From Sulfuricella sp. (GTDB lineage: Bacteria; Pseudomonadota; Gammaproteobacteria; Burkholderiales; Sulfuricellaceae): a stretch of 39,359 nt of DNA. The notes under the pieces are model-generated. The model saw only the letters and a program-made list of their open reading frames with translations, did not search any database and was not told where the DNA came from. The position numbers and the translations under genes were made by a program. Each line of letters begins with the position of its first letter. The first letter of the stretch is position 1. Below, in pieces: positions 32,920-39,359 of the stretch. The DNA is taken from positions 1 through 39,359 of the forward strand of contig JAGXQV010000038.1 in assembly GCA_018336195.1 (NCBI GenBank), written 5' to 3'.

Positions 32920-32953
32920 GCGCCGAATGCCGCGTGTTGCGGGCATTCGGCGC
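32920..32953. terminator. 12-bp stem-loop after the Gly/Met-rich gene
   Basis: GCGCCGAATGCC (32920-32931) and GGCATTCGGCGC (32942-32953) are perfect inverted repeats with a 10-base loop, 15 bases after the stop. No T-run follows, so it is a probable transcript end or 3' stabiliser rather than a certain intrinsic terminator. Confidence 0.55.
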
Positions 32954-33031
32954 GTTGCTGAAATGGCGCTTCGGCGCTGCAGGAAAGTGTAATTGGCAAT
33001 CCCCCGGCAGTGTCTGGTTTCGGGTTAAATA

Positions 33032-33472
33032 ATGTTATTAGTCAGTCTCATAAGTATTGCATTGCTGGTGCTCACCACCATTATTCACTACGAAGTGCTC
33101 CGCGGGTTGAGCGTGGTGCTTCCGGGTTTTGGCGTTCCCGCCCGGACCAAGCTCATCATGGTCATCTTCGGCGCCTTCTTTGCCCACGTTGCCGAAATCG
33201 TCCTTTATTCGCTGGCGATCTATGCCCTGGTTCGAAACTTCGGCTTGGGCACGCTGGGCGACGTCGGCAATTTCTCGCTGAGTGTTTCCCTCTATTTTTC
33301 CGCGGAGACTTTTACCTCGCTGGGGTACGGGGATGTGGTGCCGAGTGGCAATTTGCGCCTGCTTGCCGGTGCGGAAGCGCTCAACGGCCTACTGTTGATC
33401 GGTTGGTCGGCCTCCTATACCTACCTCGCGATGGAGCGATTCTGGAACGACGACCAGGGAAAGCGCGCGTAG
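33032..33472 (+). CDS. two-TM potassium-channel-like protein
   Basis: The 146-residue protein has an N-terminal TM (1-20), a second TM (about 40-66), a pore helix and the selectivity filter T95-S-L-G-Y-G-D101, then a final TM (about 112-132). The T-x-G-Y-G-D signature marks K+ selectivity (Ion_trans_2 fold). There is no RCK/TrkA-N or cyclic-nucleotide domain, so gating is unknown. No ribosome-binding site is evident before the ATG at 33032. It is convergent with the first hemerythrin gene, 27 bases away. Confidence 0.85.
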   Translation: MLLVSLISIALLVLTTIIHYEVLRGLSVVLPGFGVPARTKLIMVIFGAFFAHVAEIVLYSLAIYALVRNFGLGTLGDVGNFSLSVSLYFSAETFTSLGYGDVVPSGNLRLLAGAEALNGLLLIGWSASYTYLAMERFWNDDQGKRA

Positions 33473-33499
33473 CGGCCCAGTCAACCGCCGGGTGGCCGG

Positions 33500-33937
33500 C
33501 TAGGCAGGGCAGGCCAGGGTATCCTTGGCGCGGACGTGCCGCTGCGCAAGATAGGGAGCGTAATCCATGTCCATCCCGAGGATGTGGCTGAACAGCCAAT
33601 CCTTGACCAGGAAGGCGAATACCTCGGGTACGACGACCTCGGTGCTGTGGCGAAAAGCGTGGTCGAATTCGTGCACCTTGCGCATCAGTTTTTCATGGGC
33701 CGCCTTGTGGGCCGGGTAACCGGGATAAGCGTGCGACCGCATCACGGTTTCTTCCGCGGTGAAATGGCTTTGGATGTAATCGATCAGCTTGGCGAGGGTT
33801 AGTCCGAGCACGTCCTTGCCATGACGGGCGAGGGCTGCCGAATGGAGATCGTTGATGATGCGGAAAATTTCCTGGTGGTGCCCATCCATGACAGGATCGT
33901 GCACGGTGTATTTTTCGCTCCAGTCGACATATCCCAT
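33500..33937 (-). CDS. bacteriohemerythrin, copy 1
   Basis: The 145-residue protein has all di-iron ligands of the hemerythrin family: H21 (MDGHHQEIF), H58 and E62 (HFTAEE), H77 and H81 (HKAAH), and H118 and D123 (HILGMD). Hemerythrins bind O2 reversibly and some bind NO; in bacteria they deliver or sense oxygen. The start at 33937 has a GGAGG site and excludes a 48-residue upstream extension with no family match. It is about 91% identical in protein to the copy at 34683-35120 (13 differences, most of them in the last 45 residues), showing a recent local duplication around the copper-storage gene. Confidence 0.93.
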   Translation of the reverse strand: MGYVDWSEKYTVHDPVMDGHHQEIFRIINDLHSAALARHGKDVLGLTLAKLIDYIQSHFTAEETVMRSHAYPGYPAHKAAHEKLMRKVHEFDHAFRHSTEVVVPEVFAFLVKDWLFSHILGMDMDYAPYLAQRHVRAKDTLACPA

Positions 33938-34077
33938 GCTCCCCTCCGCGGCTGTTGAACAACTTGGTTGGATGGTATTGGCTTCCGCTGCCGTTGTATT
34001 CAAGCGGTCGGCTACTGCACGCCCTATCTCGGCTGGAGTGCTCCGGCGCGCGTTGAGATAAGGCGCCCTCCCGCCAA

Positions 34078-34515
34078 TCACACGGCTTTATTGCATTCCT
34101 TCAGGCACTCCGCGCAAGAGTCGGCGCACGCTTTGCACTCCGCGTGTTTCTTCTCGTGCTTGCGGCATTCGTCCTCGCACTCCTGGCATACGCCGGCTAC
34201 GACCTTGGCCATTTTTGCCACATGCTTGGAGTTCAGGCTCGACAACTGCTCCAACGCGCCGCAAGTGGCCAGCATCTGGCTCACTGTCCGGGCACACGCT
34301 GCCATTTCCTTGTCGCCTTGGGCGAGTAAATCCAGGCAGTGATTGAGGCAGGCCTGGCCTTTCTTGACGCAATCCGCGGTGGCGTCGATCAAGCCCTGAT
34401 TCTGGGCATTGCCGTGGTGCATATGGTCGTGGGTGTGCTCTGCGCCAAATGCCGATGCAGCGATTGTCGAAAAGGCCAATGCACCGGCACCCAGTAATAA
34501 CTCCCTTCTTTCCAT
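34078..34515 (-). CDS. Csp1-like four-helix copper-storage protein, Tat-type signal
   Basis: The 145-residue precursor has 13 cysteines (49, 56, 60, 74, 85, 110, 113, 117, 127, 130, 134, 137, 141) arranged in C-x2/3-C spacings along amphipathic helices. This is the hallmark of the Csp family, whose four-helix bundles hold many Cu(I) ions inside. Csp1 of methanotrophs also has 13 Cys. An N-terminal ERRELLLGAGALAF segment resembles a Tat signal, suggesting export of a folded, possibly loaded protein. The early mature region EHTHDHMHHGN is His/Met-rich. The start at 34515 follows AGGAGA. It is flanked on both sides by hemerythrin copies on the same strand. Confidence 0.88.
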   Translation of the reverse strand: MERRELLLGAGALAFSTIAASAFGAEHTHDHMHHGNAQNQGLIDATADCVKKGQACLNHCLDLLAQGDKEMAACARTVSQMLATCGALEQLSSLNSKHVAKMAKVVAGVCQECEDECRKHEKKHAECKACADSCAECLKECNKAV

Positions 34516-34635
34516 TTGAGCTTCTCCTGCTAGTTGGGGGTAAATTTTCAATTTTTTCAGGGCGCCGCTTTCGTCAAATCGCAGGCCATGGATGAAATTG
34601 TCACGGTTTTTCAGGAGATTGTTAATTAGGGATGC

Positions 34636-34653
34636 TACCTAGTCAGCTAGGTA
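34636..34653. promoter_or_regulatory. palindrome TACCTAG-TCAG-CTAGGTA upstream of the Csp gene
   Basis: A perfect 7-bp inverted repeat with a 4-base loop lies about 120 bases upstream of the Csp start, just after the second hemerythrin stop in transcription order. It could be an operator for a copper-responsive or other repressor, or a small hairpin terminator for the upstream gene. No T-run follows on the minus strand. Confidence 0.4.
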
Positions 34654-34682
34654 AGCACCCTTATGGAAATCCCGGTGCCCGG

Positions 34683-35120
34683 CTAGACGGAGAAGACCAG
34701 GGTGTCCTTGGCGAGGGCGTGCCGGCGCGCAAGATAGGGAGCGTAATCCATGTCCATTCCGAGGATATGGTTGAACAGCCATTCCTTCACGAGGAAGGCA
34801 AAAACCTCGGGCGCGGCGACCTCCGTGCTGTGGCGAAAAGCGTGGTCGAATTCGTGCACCTTGCGCATCAGTTTTTCATGGGCCGCCTTGTGGGCCGGGT
34901 AACCGGGATAAGCGTGCGACCGCATCACGGTTTCTTCCGCGGTGAAATGGCTTTGGATGTACTCGATCAGCTTGGCGAGGGTCAGGCCGAGCATGTCCTT
35001 GCCATGACGGGCGAGGGCGGCCGAATGGAGATCGTTGATGATGCGGAAAATTTCCTGGTGATGTCCATCCATCACCGGATCGTGCACCGTGTATTTTTCG
35101 CTCCAGTCGACATATCCCAT
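34683..35120 (-). CDS. bacteriohemerythrin, copy 2
   Basis: The 145-residue protein carries the same complete di-iron ligand set as copy 1 (H21, H58, E62, H77, H81, H118, D123). Its first 101 residues differ from copy 1 at two positions only, while the last ten diverge (ending FSV). The start at 35120 has a GGAGG site identical in context to copy 1, so the duplicated unit includes the ribosome-binding site. It is the first gene in the leftward hemerythrin-Csp-hemerythrin cluster and probably carries the main promoter, which would lie in the AT-rich stretch to its right. Confidence 0.93.
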   Translation of the reverse strand: MGYVDWSEKYTVHDPVMDGHHQEIFRIINDLHSAALARHGKDMLGLTLAKLIEYIQSHFTAEETVMRSHAYPGYPAHKAAHEKLMRKVHEFDHAFRHSTEVAAPEVFAFLVKEWLFNHILGMDMDYAPYLARRHALAKDTLVFSV

Positions 35121-35229
35121 GATTCCCTCCGCAAGTGTTTGACAACATGGTTGGACGGCGTTGATTTCTGGTTCCCACAATAAGGGAGGGGATAACAAAA
35201 AAATATTGGGACAAGACCTAATTCTGCAT

Positions 35230-35276
35230 TAGGAATACTTCTACTGGAGTAGGAATATTCCTATGCCGGGGAATAA
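35230..35276. promoter_or_regulatory. candidate operator: iterated GGAATA boxes with palindrome TAGGAATATTCCTA
   Basis: TAGGAATA (35230-35237), the perfect 14-base palindrome TAGGAATATTCCTA (35250-35263) and GGGAATAA (35269-35276) occur within 47 bases. The first two boxes start 20 bases apart, about two helical turns. They lie 110-156 bases upstream of the second hemerythrin start. Such phased boxes suggest cooperative binding by an activator or repressor; the protein is unknown. Confidence 0.45.
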
Positions 35277-35349
35277 GTGCTAAGGAGGCGCTGAATTAAA
35301 TCACCACGTTCGCCCTGTAGAAGGGCGTTTCCGGCACCAGATTTTGTTG

Positions 35350-35398
35350 GATTAATTCCGTTCATGGTTCGACAAGCTCACCGCGAACGGAATTAATC
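35350..35398. repeat. REP-like inverted repeat with 14-bp arms
   Basis: GATTAATTCCGTTC (35350-35363) and GAACGGAATTAATC (35385-35398) are perfect inverted repeats around a 21-base loop containing GTTCGACAAGCTCACCGCG. To my knowledge the loop string and the CCGTTC/GAACGG arms belong to a repeat found dispersed in many environmental proteobacterial genomes. It lies 117 bases past the stop of the secreted protein gene and could end that transcript. Confidence 0.6.
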
Positions 35399-35515
35399 AG
35401 CGTTTCCCTAAATATGTGCCTCTTGGTGATAATCCAGGTTACTGAAATTTGTTGTCACGCCGCATCCGGCGTTTCTCGAATTCCGTAAAGCGCGAAGCGG
35501 CTCGGGGAGTGGTGT

Positions 35516-36694
35516 CTAGAACCCCGCCGCCAGGGCCATCGGCAGAAAGTCCGTCACCGCGCCCACGTCGAACAGATTCCAGGTTTTGCCGTCGTGGACG
35601 ATTACCCGCCCGGTCGGGCTGGAACCGAGGTAGATCCCGGTTACCGGATAGTAGCGGAAGGTGTAGCCCAGGACGGTTTGGGTCGCCGAGCCGCTCGGGA
35701 AATGAATAGGGTCGTAGTATTCCGCCCAGTTGAGGAGTCGTTCGATGTCGCTACGCACGGTCAGGGAAAAGCTGACGCTTTGCGATTGCCCGGCAACCAC
35801 GTCGACATTCTTGCGGGTGGTGGCGTATCCGCCCAGCGATACGCTGATCGAGGCCAGACCTGCCGGTACGTTGAGCAGCGTGAAATTTCCCGTTGCGTCG
35901 GTGGTGGCGGTGGAAAGGCCGGCGGCGGAGACGGTCGCGTTCGCCAGCGGCTTGCCGCTGCTGTCGGTCACTTTCCCGGTGACCGTGCCGAGTTTGGCGT
36001 AGCCGACCGGGTTGACCAGCAGCTTCACGAAGTCGATGGCGTAGCCGTCGCCTGCCCCGCTGACCGGGTCGTCGAAGCGCAGCACCAGCTTGCCGGTGGC
36101 GATCTGGGGCAGGAAGTCGGCTGGCACCAGCACGCTGACGAGCTTGCCGATGGGGCCGGTCTGGTTCAGAGAGTTGATGACCGACTCTAGAAACGGTGCG
36201 CGCGTGCCGTTGAGGGTGGCCTGATAGCTGGCCTGCCAGACCGTTGCCTGGAAGTCGTCGACGAATAGCTGGAGCACCGCCGCTTGCACGGCGATCCCGC
36301 TCAGATCGTAGCTGAGCGTGATGTCCTGCACGCTGTTGGCGGGGCGGCTGGTGGTGGCGGTGTAACCGTCGTAGCCGGCGGGCGGCATGCCCTGGTAGCT
36401 CGATATCACCATGATGCGATCCAGGCCCGGCAACGCGCCGGCTGGCGGCGTCCACGGATAGTTGTGCGCCGGCGTATTCTTCCCGGAGAAAGGGTCGAAA
36501 CCGGTTGGCCAGCCAAAGCCGAGATTGTTGATGTCCCCGACCCGTACCATCAACGCCGCCTCGGGAGTGTTCTTCAGTGTGACCTGTTGTTGCGACCAGT
36601 CGCCGTTGGAGGTGTCGGTCACGGCGAATGCCGGATGCGCCACGCCGACGAGGAGGAGCGCGGTAACGATAAGGTTTGCCAGTATGTTGCGCAT
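35516..36694 (-). CDS. secreted protein with carboxypeptidase-regulatory-like domain
   Basis: The 392-residue protein has a signal peptide (MRNILANLIVTALLLVGVA, cut near AFA), an N-terminal region of about 215 residues of unknown beta-rich type, and a CarboxypepD_reg-like Ig domain (GTVTGKVTDSSGKPLANATV through AGQSQSVSFSL). It ends in a C-terminal module with YTFRYYPVTGIYLGSS and a final hydrophobic tail. That Y-x-Y-P-x-T-G-x-Y-L-G module recurs at the ends of exported betaproteobacterial proteins. It is probably on the surface or in the periplasm, with an adhesion or carbohydrate-related role conceivable but unproven. The start at 36694 has a GGGGAAA site; the frame open further upstream gives no signal peptide. 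Confidence 0.78.
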   Translation of the reverse strand: MRNILANLIVTALLLVGVAHPAFAVTDTSNGDWSQQQVTLKNTPEAALMVRVGDINNLGFGWPTGFDPFSGKNTPAHNYPWTPPAGALPGLDRIMVISSYQGMPPAGYDGYTATTSRPANSVQDITLSYDLSGIAVQAAVLQLFVDDFQATVWQASYQATLNGTRAPFLESVINSLNQTGPIGKLVSVLVPADFLPQIATGKLVLRFDDPVSGAGDGYAIDFVKLLVNPVGYAKLGTVTGKVTDSSGKPLANATVSAAGLSTATTDATGNFTLLNVPAGLASISVSLGGYATTRKNVDVVAGQSQSVSFSLTVRSDIERLLNWAEYYDPIHFPSGSATQTVLGYTFRYYPVTGIYLGSSPTGRVIVHDGKTWNLFDVGAVTDFLPMALAAGF

Positions 36695-36965
36695 GGAATT
36701 TCCCCTGCTAGATACCCAAAAGACATAGATGGATTGAGCGCCGGTGCATCTCGCCAACTCAAGGCCCGAAGCCGATTTGCGGGAAACGCCCGCGAGGCCG
36801 TTGCCTGACGATCGGATTTTATACTCCACCTCATCTTTCGCCCAGTCAAACGGCAAGGCGGGGAAATTATCGTCCGGCTCGCGTCGGCATTTCACCTCTT
36901 AACCTTCCCTTGACGTAACCCCCGCTACCATCCCCGCATGTTTCTCAATGTCGGGGGATTTCCTC

Positions 36966-37451
36966 ATGTCTGCTTACCGTAGGGTGATTTGTGCGGTTGA
37001 CCAATCCGGTCAGCGCAAGGAGGTGTTGCGCCGTGCGTTGCGTTTTGCGCGGGGGGCGAATGCGCAGTTGGCCGTGGCCAGCGTGGTCGATTATCAGCCG
37101 GGGTTCGAGTCCGGGCAATACCCCATCATGACGCCGGCCGAGTTCAAGCGCGAGACGGTGAAGCACGTCACCGCGCAATTGAGTGAGTTGCTGGCCGGCA
37201 TCGAGGCCGGGCCGGCGGAAATCCTGGTGGCTGCGGGCGAAACCCGCAAGACATTGATCGACATGGCGGTTTCGTGGCGTGCCGATCTGGTGATCGTCGG
37301 GGCGCACGCCACGCTGGGGCTATTGGGTAACGACGCAGGCTGGCTGGAAAGCCGGGAAATCCTGCCTTTCGACGTGCTGGCTTTCGAGACGCGGGAAAGC
37401 TTCGCGCGTAGCGCCGGGCGCATGGTGCGCGCACTCGTGCCGAGTTTCTGA
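36966..37451 (+). CDS. universal stress protein (UspA fold), degenerate nucleotide motif
   Basis: The 161-residue product has the UspA alternation of strands and helices: YRRVICAVDQSGQRKEVLRR at the start, ADLVIVGAHATLGLLG in the fourth-strand region, and LPFDVLAFE as last strand. The ATP-binding signature G-x2-G-x9-G-(S/T) is not intact after VIVGAHA, so it is probably a non-nucleotide-binding member. The gene lies 13 bases upstream of a SulP transporter gene on the same strand, so it probably tunes or accompanies that transporter. The start at 36966 is preferred over 36948 because GGGGGA is then suitably placed. Confidence 0.85.
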   Translation: MSAYRRVICAVDQSGQRKEVLRRALRFARGANAQLAVASVVDYQPGFESGQYPIMTPAEFKRETVKHVTAQLSELLAGIEAGPAEILVAAGETRKTLIDMAVSWRADLVIVGAHATLGLLGNDAGWLESREILPFDVLAFETRESFARSAGRMVRALVPSF

Positions 37452-37464
37452 GGAGTTTGAAAAT

Positions 37465-39300
37465 ATGAATACACTTGCCAATACACAGCCTGCTATTGTT
37501 TTGCCGGGGTGGCTGTACCGGATGTTGCCGTTTCTCAAGTGGTGGCCGATGGTCAACCGCGGCACGGTGAAAAATGACCTGATTGCCGGTCTGACCGGGG
37601 CGATCATCGTCCTGCCGCAAGGCGTGGCGTTTGCCACCATTGCCGGCTTGCCCCCGGAATACGGCCTATACGCGGCGATGATGCCGGCCATCGTGGGCGC
37701 CTTGTTCGGGTCGAGCTGGCACCTGGTTTCCGGGCCGACCACGGCGATTTCCATCGTGGTGTTTTCGGCGCTGTCGCCGCTCGCCGAACCGGGCAGCGCC
37801 CAATACGTTCAACTCGCGCTGACGCTGACCTTTCTCACCGGTTTCTTCCAGTTGGCGATGGGCCTGGCGCGGATGGGAGCGCTGGTGAATTTCATCTCCC
37901 ACTCGGTGGTGATCGGCTTCACGGCGGGCGCGGCGGTTTTGATCGCGGCCAGCCAGTTGAAGAATTTCTTCGGCATCGACATCCCGCGCGGCGCGCATTT
38001 CCATGAAATCCTCATGCATTTCGCCAACCAGATCGGCAGCATCAATCCCTACGTCACCGCGACCGGGGCGCTGACCCTGGCGGTGGGCATCCTGGTGAAG
38101 AAATTCTTCCCGCGCTTTCCCTACATGATCGCGGCGATGCTGGCGGGGAGCTTCTTCGCGCTGATTCTCGATCACCTGCTGGCCAGCGGGCCGACCGGCA
38201 TCCGTACCGTGGGGGCGCTGCCCAGCCACTTGCCGCCGCTGTCGCTGCCCGACTTTTCCATGGACGCGCTCAAGCACACCACTTCCAGCGCGCTGGCGAT
38301 CACCATGCTGGCGCTCACCGAAGCGGTGTCGATCTCGCGCGCCATTGCCGTGAAAACCCAGCAGCGCATCGACGGCAACCAGGAGTTCATCGGCCAGGGC
38401 TTGTCCAACTTGGTCGGCAGCTTCTTCTCCGGTTACCCGTCGAGCGGTTCCTTCAACCGTAGCGGCCTGAACCATGCCGCCGGTGCCAAGACCCCGCTGG
38501 CTTCGGTATTCGCCTCGATCTCCCTGGCGCTGATCCTGTTGCTGGTCGCGCCGCTCGCCGCTTACCTGCCGATTCCCGCGATGGCCGGCATTCTGTTCCT
38601 GGTGGCGTGGGGGCTGATCGACTTTCATCACATCGGCGAAATCCTCCGTACCAGCCGCCAGGAAAGCGTGGTGCTGATCGTCACCTTGCTGGCCACCCTG
38701 TTCGTCGAACTGGAATTCGCCATCTACGTCGGGGTGATCCTCTCGCTGATGCTCTATCTCAACCGCACTTCCAAGCCGGAAGTCGAGGCGGTCGCCCCCG
38801 ATCCCGACCATGCGTCGCGAAAATCGACGGCATTGCGTCCCGGCATGGAAGAATGCCCCCAGCTCAAGATGCTGCGCATCAACGGCTCGGTGTTTTTCGG
38901 CGCGGTGAACCACGTCCAGGGCGAACTGCTCAATATCGACGAGCGGGTACCGACCCAGAAGCAAGTGTTGCTGCTCGCACAGGGGATGAATTTCGTGGAT
39001 ACCGCCGGTGCCGACATGCTCACCCGCGAAGCCGAACGGCGCAGGGGAATGGGTGGCGGACTGGCCCTTTACGGGGCGAAGCCCGCGGTGCTGGACACCC
39101 TCGCCAAAGTGGGTTTCTTCCGCCAGGGCGGCAAGCTTTTCACCGCCAAATCGGAAGCCCTGCGCACCCTGGTGCCGCGTCTGGACGAGGCAACTTGCCG
39201 CAATTGCACGGCGCGGATATTCAACGAGTGCGCCGCCAAGGCCGGGGCGCACGCCACGGACCGGTCAGGAGTGGCGGAGGCCGCCGCAGTGGCTGCCTGA
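37465..39300 (+). CDS. SulP family anion transporter with STAS domain
   Basis: The 611-residue protein has the SulP membrane domain (10-14 TMs, about 35-440) beginning WPMVNRGTVKNDLIAGLTGA. It is followed by PQGVAFATIAGLPPEYGLYA, and a cytoplasmic STAS domain (about 465-560). SulP carriers move sulfate, bicarbonate or other anions; the substrate is not predictable. After STAS, a 40-residue tail holds C578-x2-C581-x7-C589 (ATCRNCTARIFNEC), which could bind a metal or act as a redox switch. An AGGAG site precedes the ATG. The gene is coupled to the upstream UspA-type gene and is followed by a strong terminator. Confidence 0.92.
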   Translation: MNTLANTQPAIVLPGWLYRMLPFLKWWPMVNRGTVKNDLIAGLTGAIIVLPQGVAFATIAGLPPEYGLYAAMMPAIVGALFGSSWHLVSGPTTAISIVVFSALSPLAEPGSAQYVQLALTLTFLTGFFQLAMGLARMGALVNFISHSVVIGFTAGAAVLIAASQLKNFFGIDIPRGAHFHEILMHFANQIGSINPYVTATGALTLAVGILVKKFFPRFPYMIAAMLAGSFFALILDHLLASGPTGIRTVGALPSHLPPLSLPDFSMDALKHTTSSALAITMLALTEAVSISRAIAVKTQQRIDGNQEFIGQGLSNLVGSFFSGYPSSGSFNRSGLNHAAGAKTPLASVFASISLALILLLVAPLAAYLPIPAMAGILFLVAWGLIDFHHIGEILRTSRQESVVLIVTLLATLFVELEFAIYVGVILSLMLYLNRTSKPEVEAVAPDPDHASRKSTALRPGMEECPQLKMLRINGSVFFGAVNHVQGELLNIDERVPTQKQVLLLAQGMNFVDTAGADMLTREAERRRGMGGGLALYGAKPAVLDTLAKVGFFRQGGKLFTAKSEALRTLVPRLDEATCRNCTARIFNECAAKAGAHATDRSGVAEAAAVAA

Positions 39301-39317
39301 GCGTTGCCGACTTTCGA

Positions 39318-39359
39318 CGGGGCTGTCGCAAGGATTGCGGCAGCCCCGTTTTTTTTTTT
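39318..39359 (+). terminator. Rho-independent terminator of the UspA-SulP operon
   Basis: Arms 39318-39331 and 39335-39348 pair over 14 bp (one G-T pair) with a GGA loop, followed directly by a run of at least 11 T to the window end. It lies 17 bases after the SulP stop. The T-run is cut by the window edge. Confidence 0.93.

Larger units (their letters stand above)
35121..35515. other. regulatory intergenic region upstream of the hemerythrin/Csp cluster
   Basis: No gene is seen in this 395-base gap. It contains an AT-rich stretch near 35180-35260, repeated GGAATA boxes (35230-35276), a short hairpin CGCCCT-GTAGA-AGGGCG followed by TTT (35311-35330), and a 14-bp inverted repeat (35350-35398). 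The left part presumably holds the cluster promoter. The right part follows the stop of the secreted carboxypeptidase-regulatory-like protein gene. Confidence 0.6.

Noticed and set aside
33500..35120. Hemerythrin duplication as evidence of an insertion sequence
   Set aside because: No terminal inverted repeats or transposase flank the copies; simple recombination-based duplication is enough.
37666..39252. Long open frames antisense to sulP, and likewise antisense to ffh (17339-18634), czcC (10416-11651) and czcA (5940-7412)
   Set aside because: They have compositions typical of the complement of GC-rich genes (Arg/Gly/His/Gln-rich), no ribosome-binding support and no recognisable domains, while the sense genes are certain.

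Overview
The window reads as chromosomal DNA of a GC-rich betaproteobacterium. The family cannot be fixed from the sequence; Nitrosomonadales- or Rhodocyclales-type organisms would fit. The evidence is the ypjD-like/ffh neighbourhood, an NhaR-type regulator, a czcCBA-type metal efflux operon with a PII-like gene, and bacteriohemerythrins. There are no rRNA or tRNA genes, no CRISPR array and no complete insertion sequence. The window opens on a run of 12 G and closes on a run of T after a strong hairpin, so both edges may be contig ends.

Layout. 0-1.7 kb: a Bax-inhibitor-1 membrane protein divergent from an NhaR-type LysR regulator. 1.8-3.4 kb: an AT-richer accessory patch with a TIR-domain protein and a HigA antitoxin whose HigB toxin survives only as a C-terminal stub. 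3.4-12.1 kb: a long leftward block holding (in transcription order) a small exported protein, czcC, czcB, czcA, a PII-like protein, a membrane acyltransferase and an AmiD-like amidase lipoprotein. 12.1-16.3 kb: exported isochorismatase-fold hydrolase and SnoaL-like protein, a divergent LysR regulator, and two coupled SAM methyltransferases. 16.4-18.7 kb: housekeeping ypjD-like/ffh pair. 18.9-27.0 kb: a restriction island with a truncated DUF1016 gene, a type III Res/Mod pair, a frameshifted small ORF, and an MT-A70 methyltransferase plus BglII-family endonuclease. 27.1-33.5 kb: EF-hand protein, ApbE, a lipoprotein alpha/beta hydrolase, an Ala-rich repeat protein, a Sel1 protein, a DUF599 membrane protein, a Gly/Met-rich secreted protein and a two-TM potassium channel. 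33.5-35.1 kb: two nearly identical bacteriohemerythrins flanking a 13-cysteine Csp-type copper-storage protein. 35.5-39.3 kb: a secreted carboxypeptidase-regulatory-like protein, then a UspA-SulP transporter operon ending in a textbook terminator.

The most unusual structure is not a gene. Six intergenic elements between 5.4 and 17.4 kb each consist of an in-phase array of degenerate 7-mers or 8-mers, a spacer, and an array of the reverse-complement units, so each could fold into a long imperfect hairpin. The unit sequence differs between elements, but the architecture is the same. Two of them also share core palindromes in opposite orientation. Five of the six lie between co-directional genes, three of those inside the czc block.

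Working together: the czc block exports divalent or monovalent metal ions (specificity unresolved), and the Csp/hemerythrin cluster binds copper and probably O2 or NO through di-iron sites, so metal and redox stress is a recurring theme. The TIR, TA-remnant and restriction genes form two accessory defence patches, both showing decay (toxin stub, truncated nuclease gene, frameshift) and recombination (AT-rich target-recognition region in mod).
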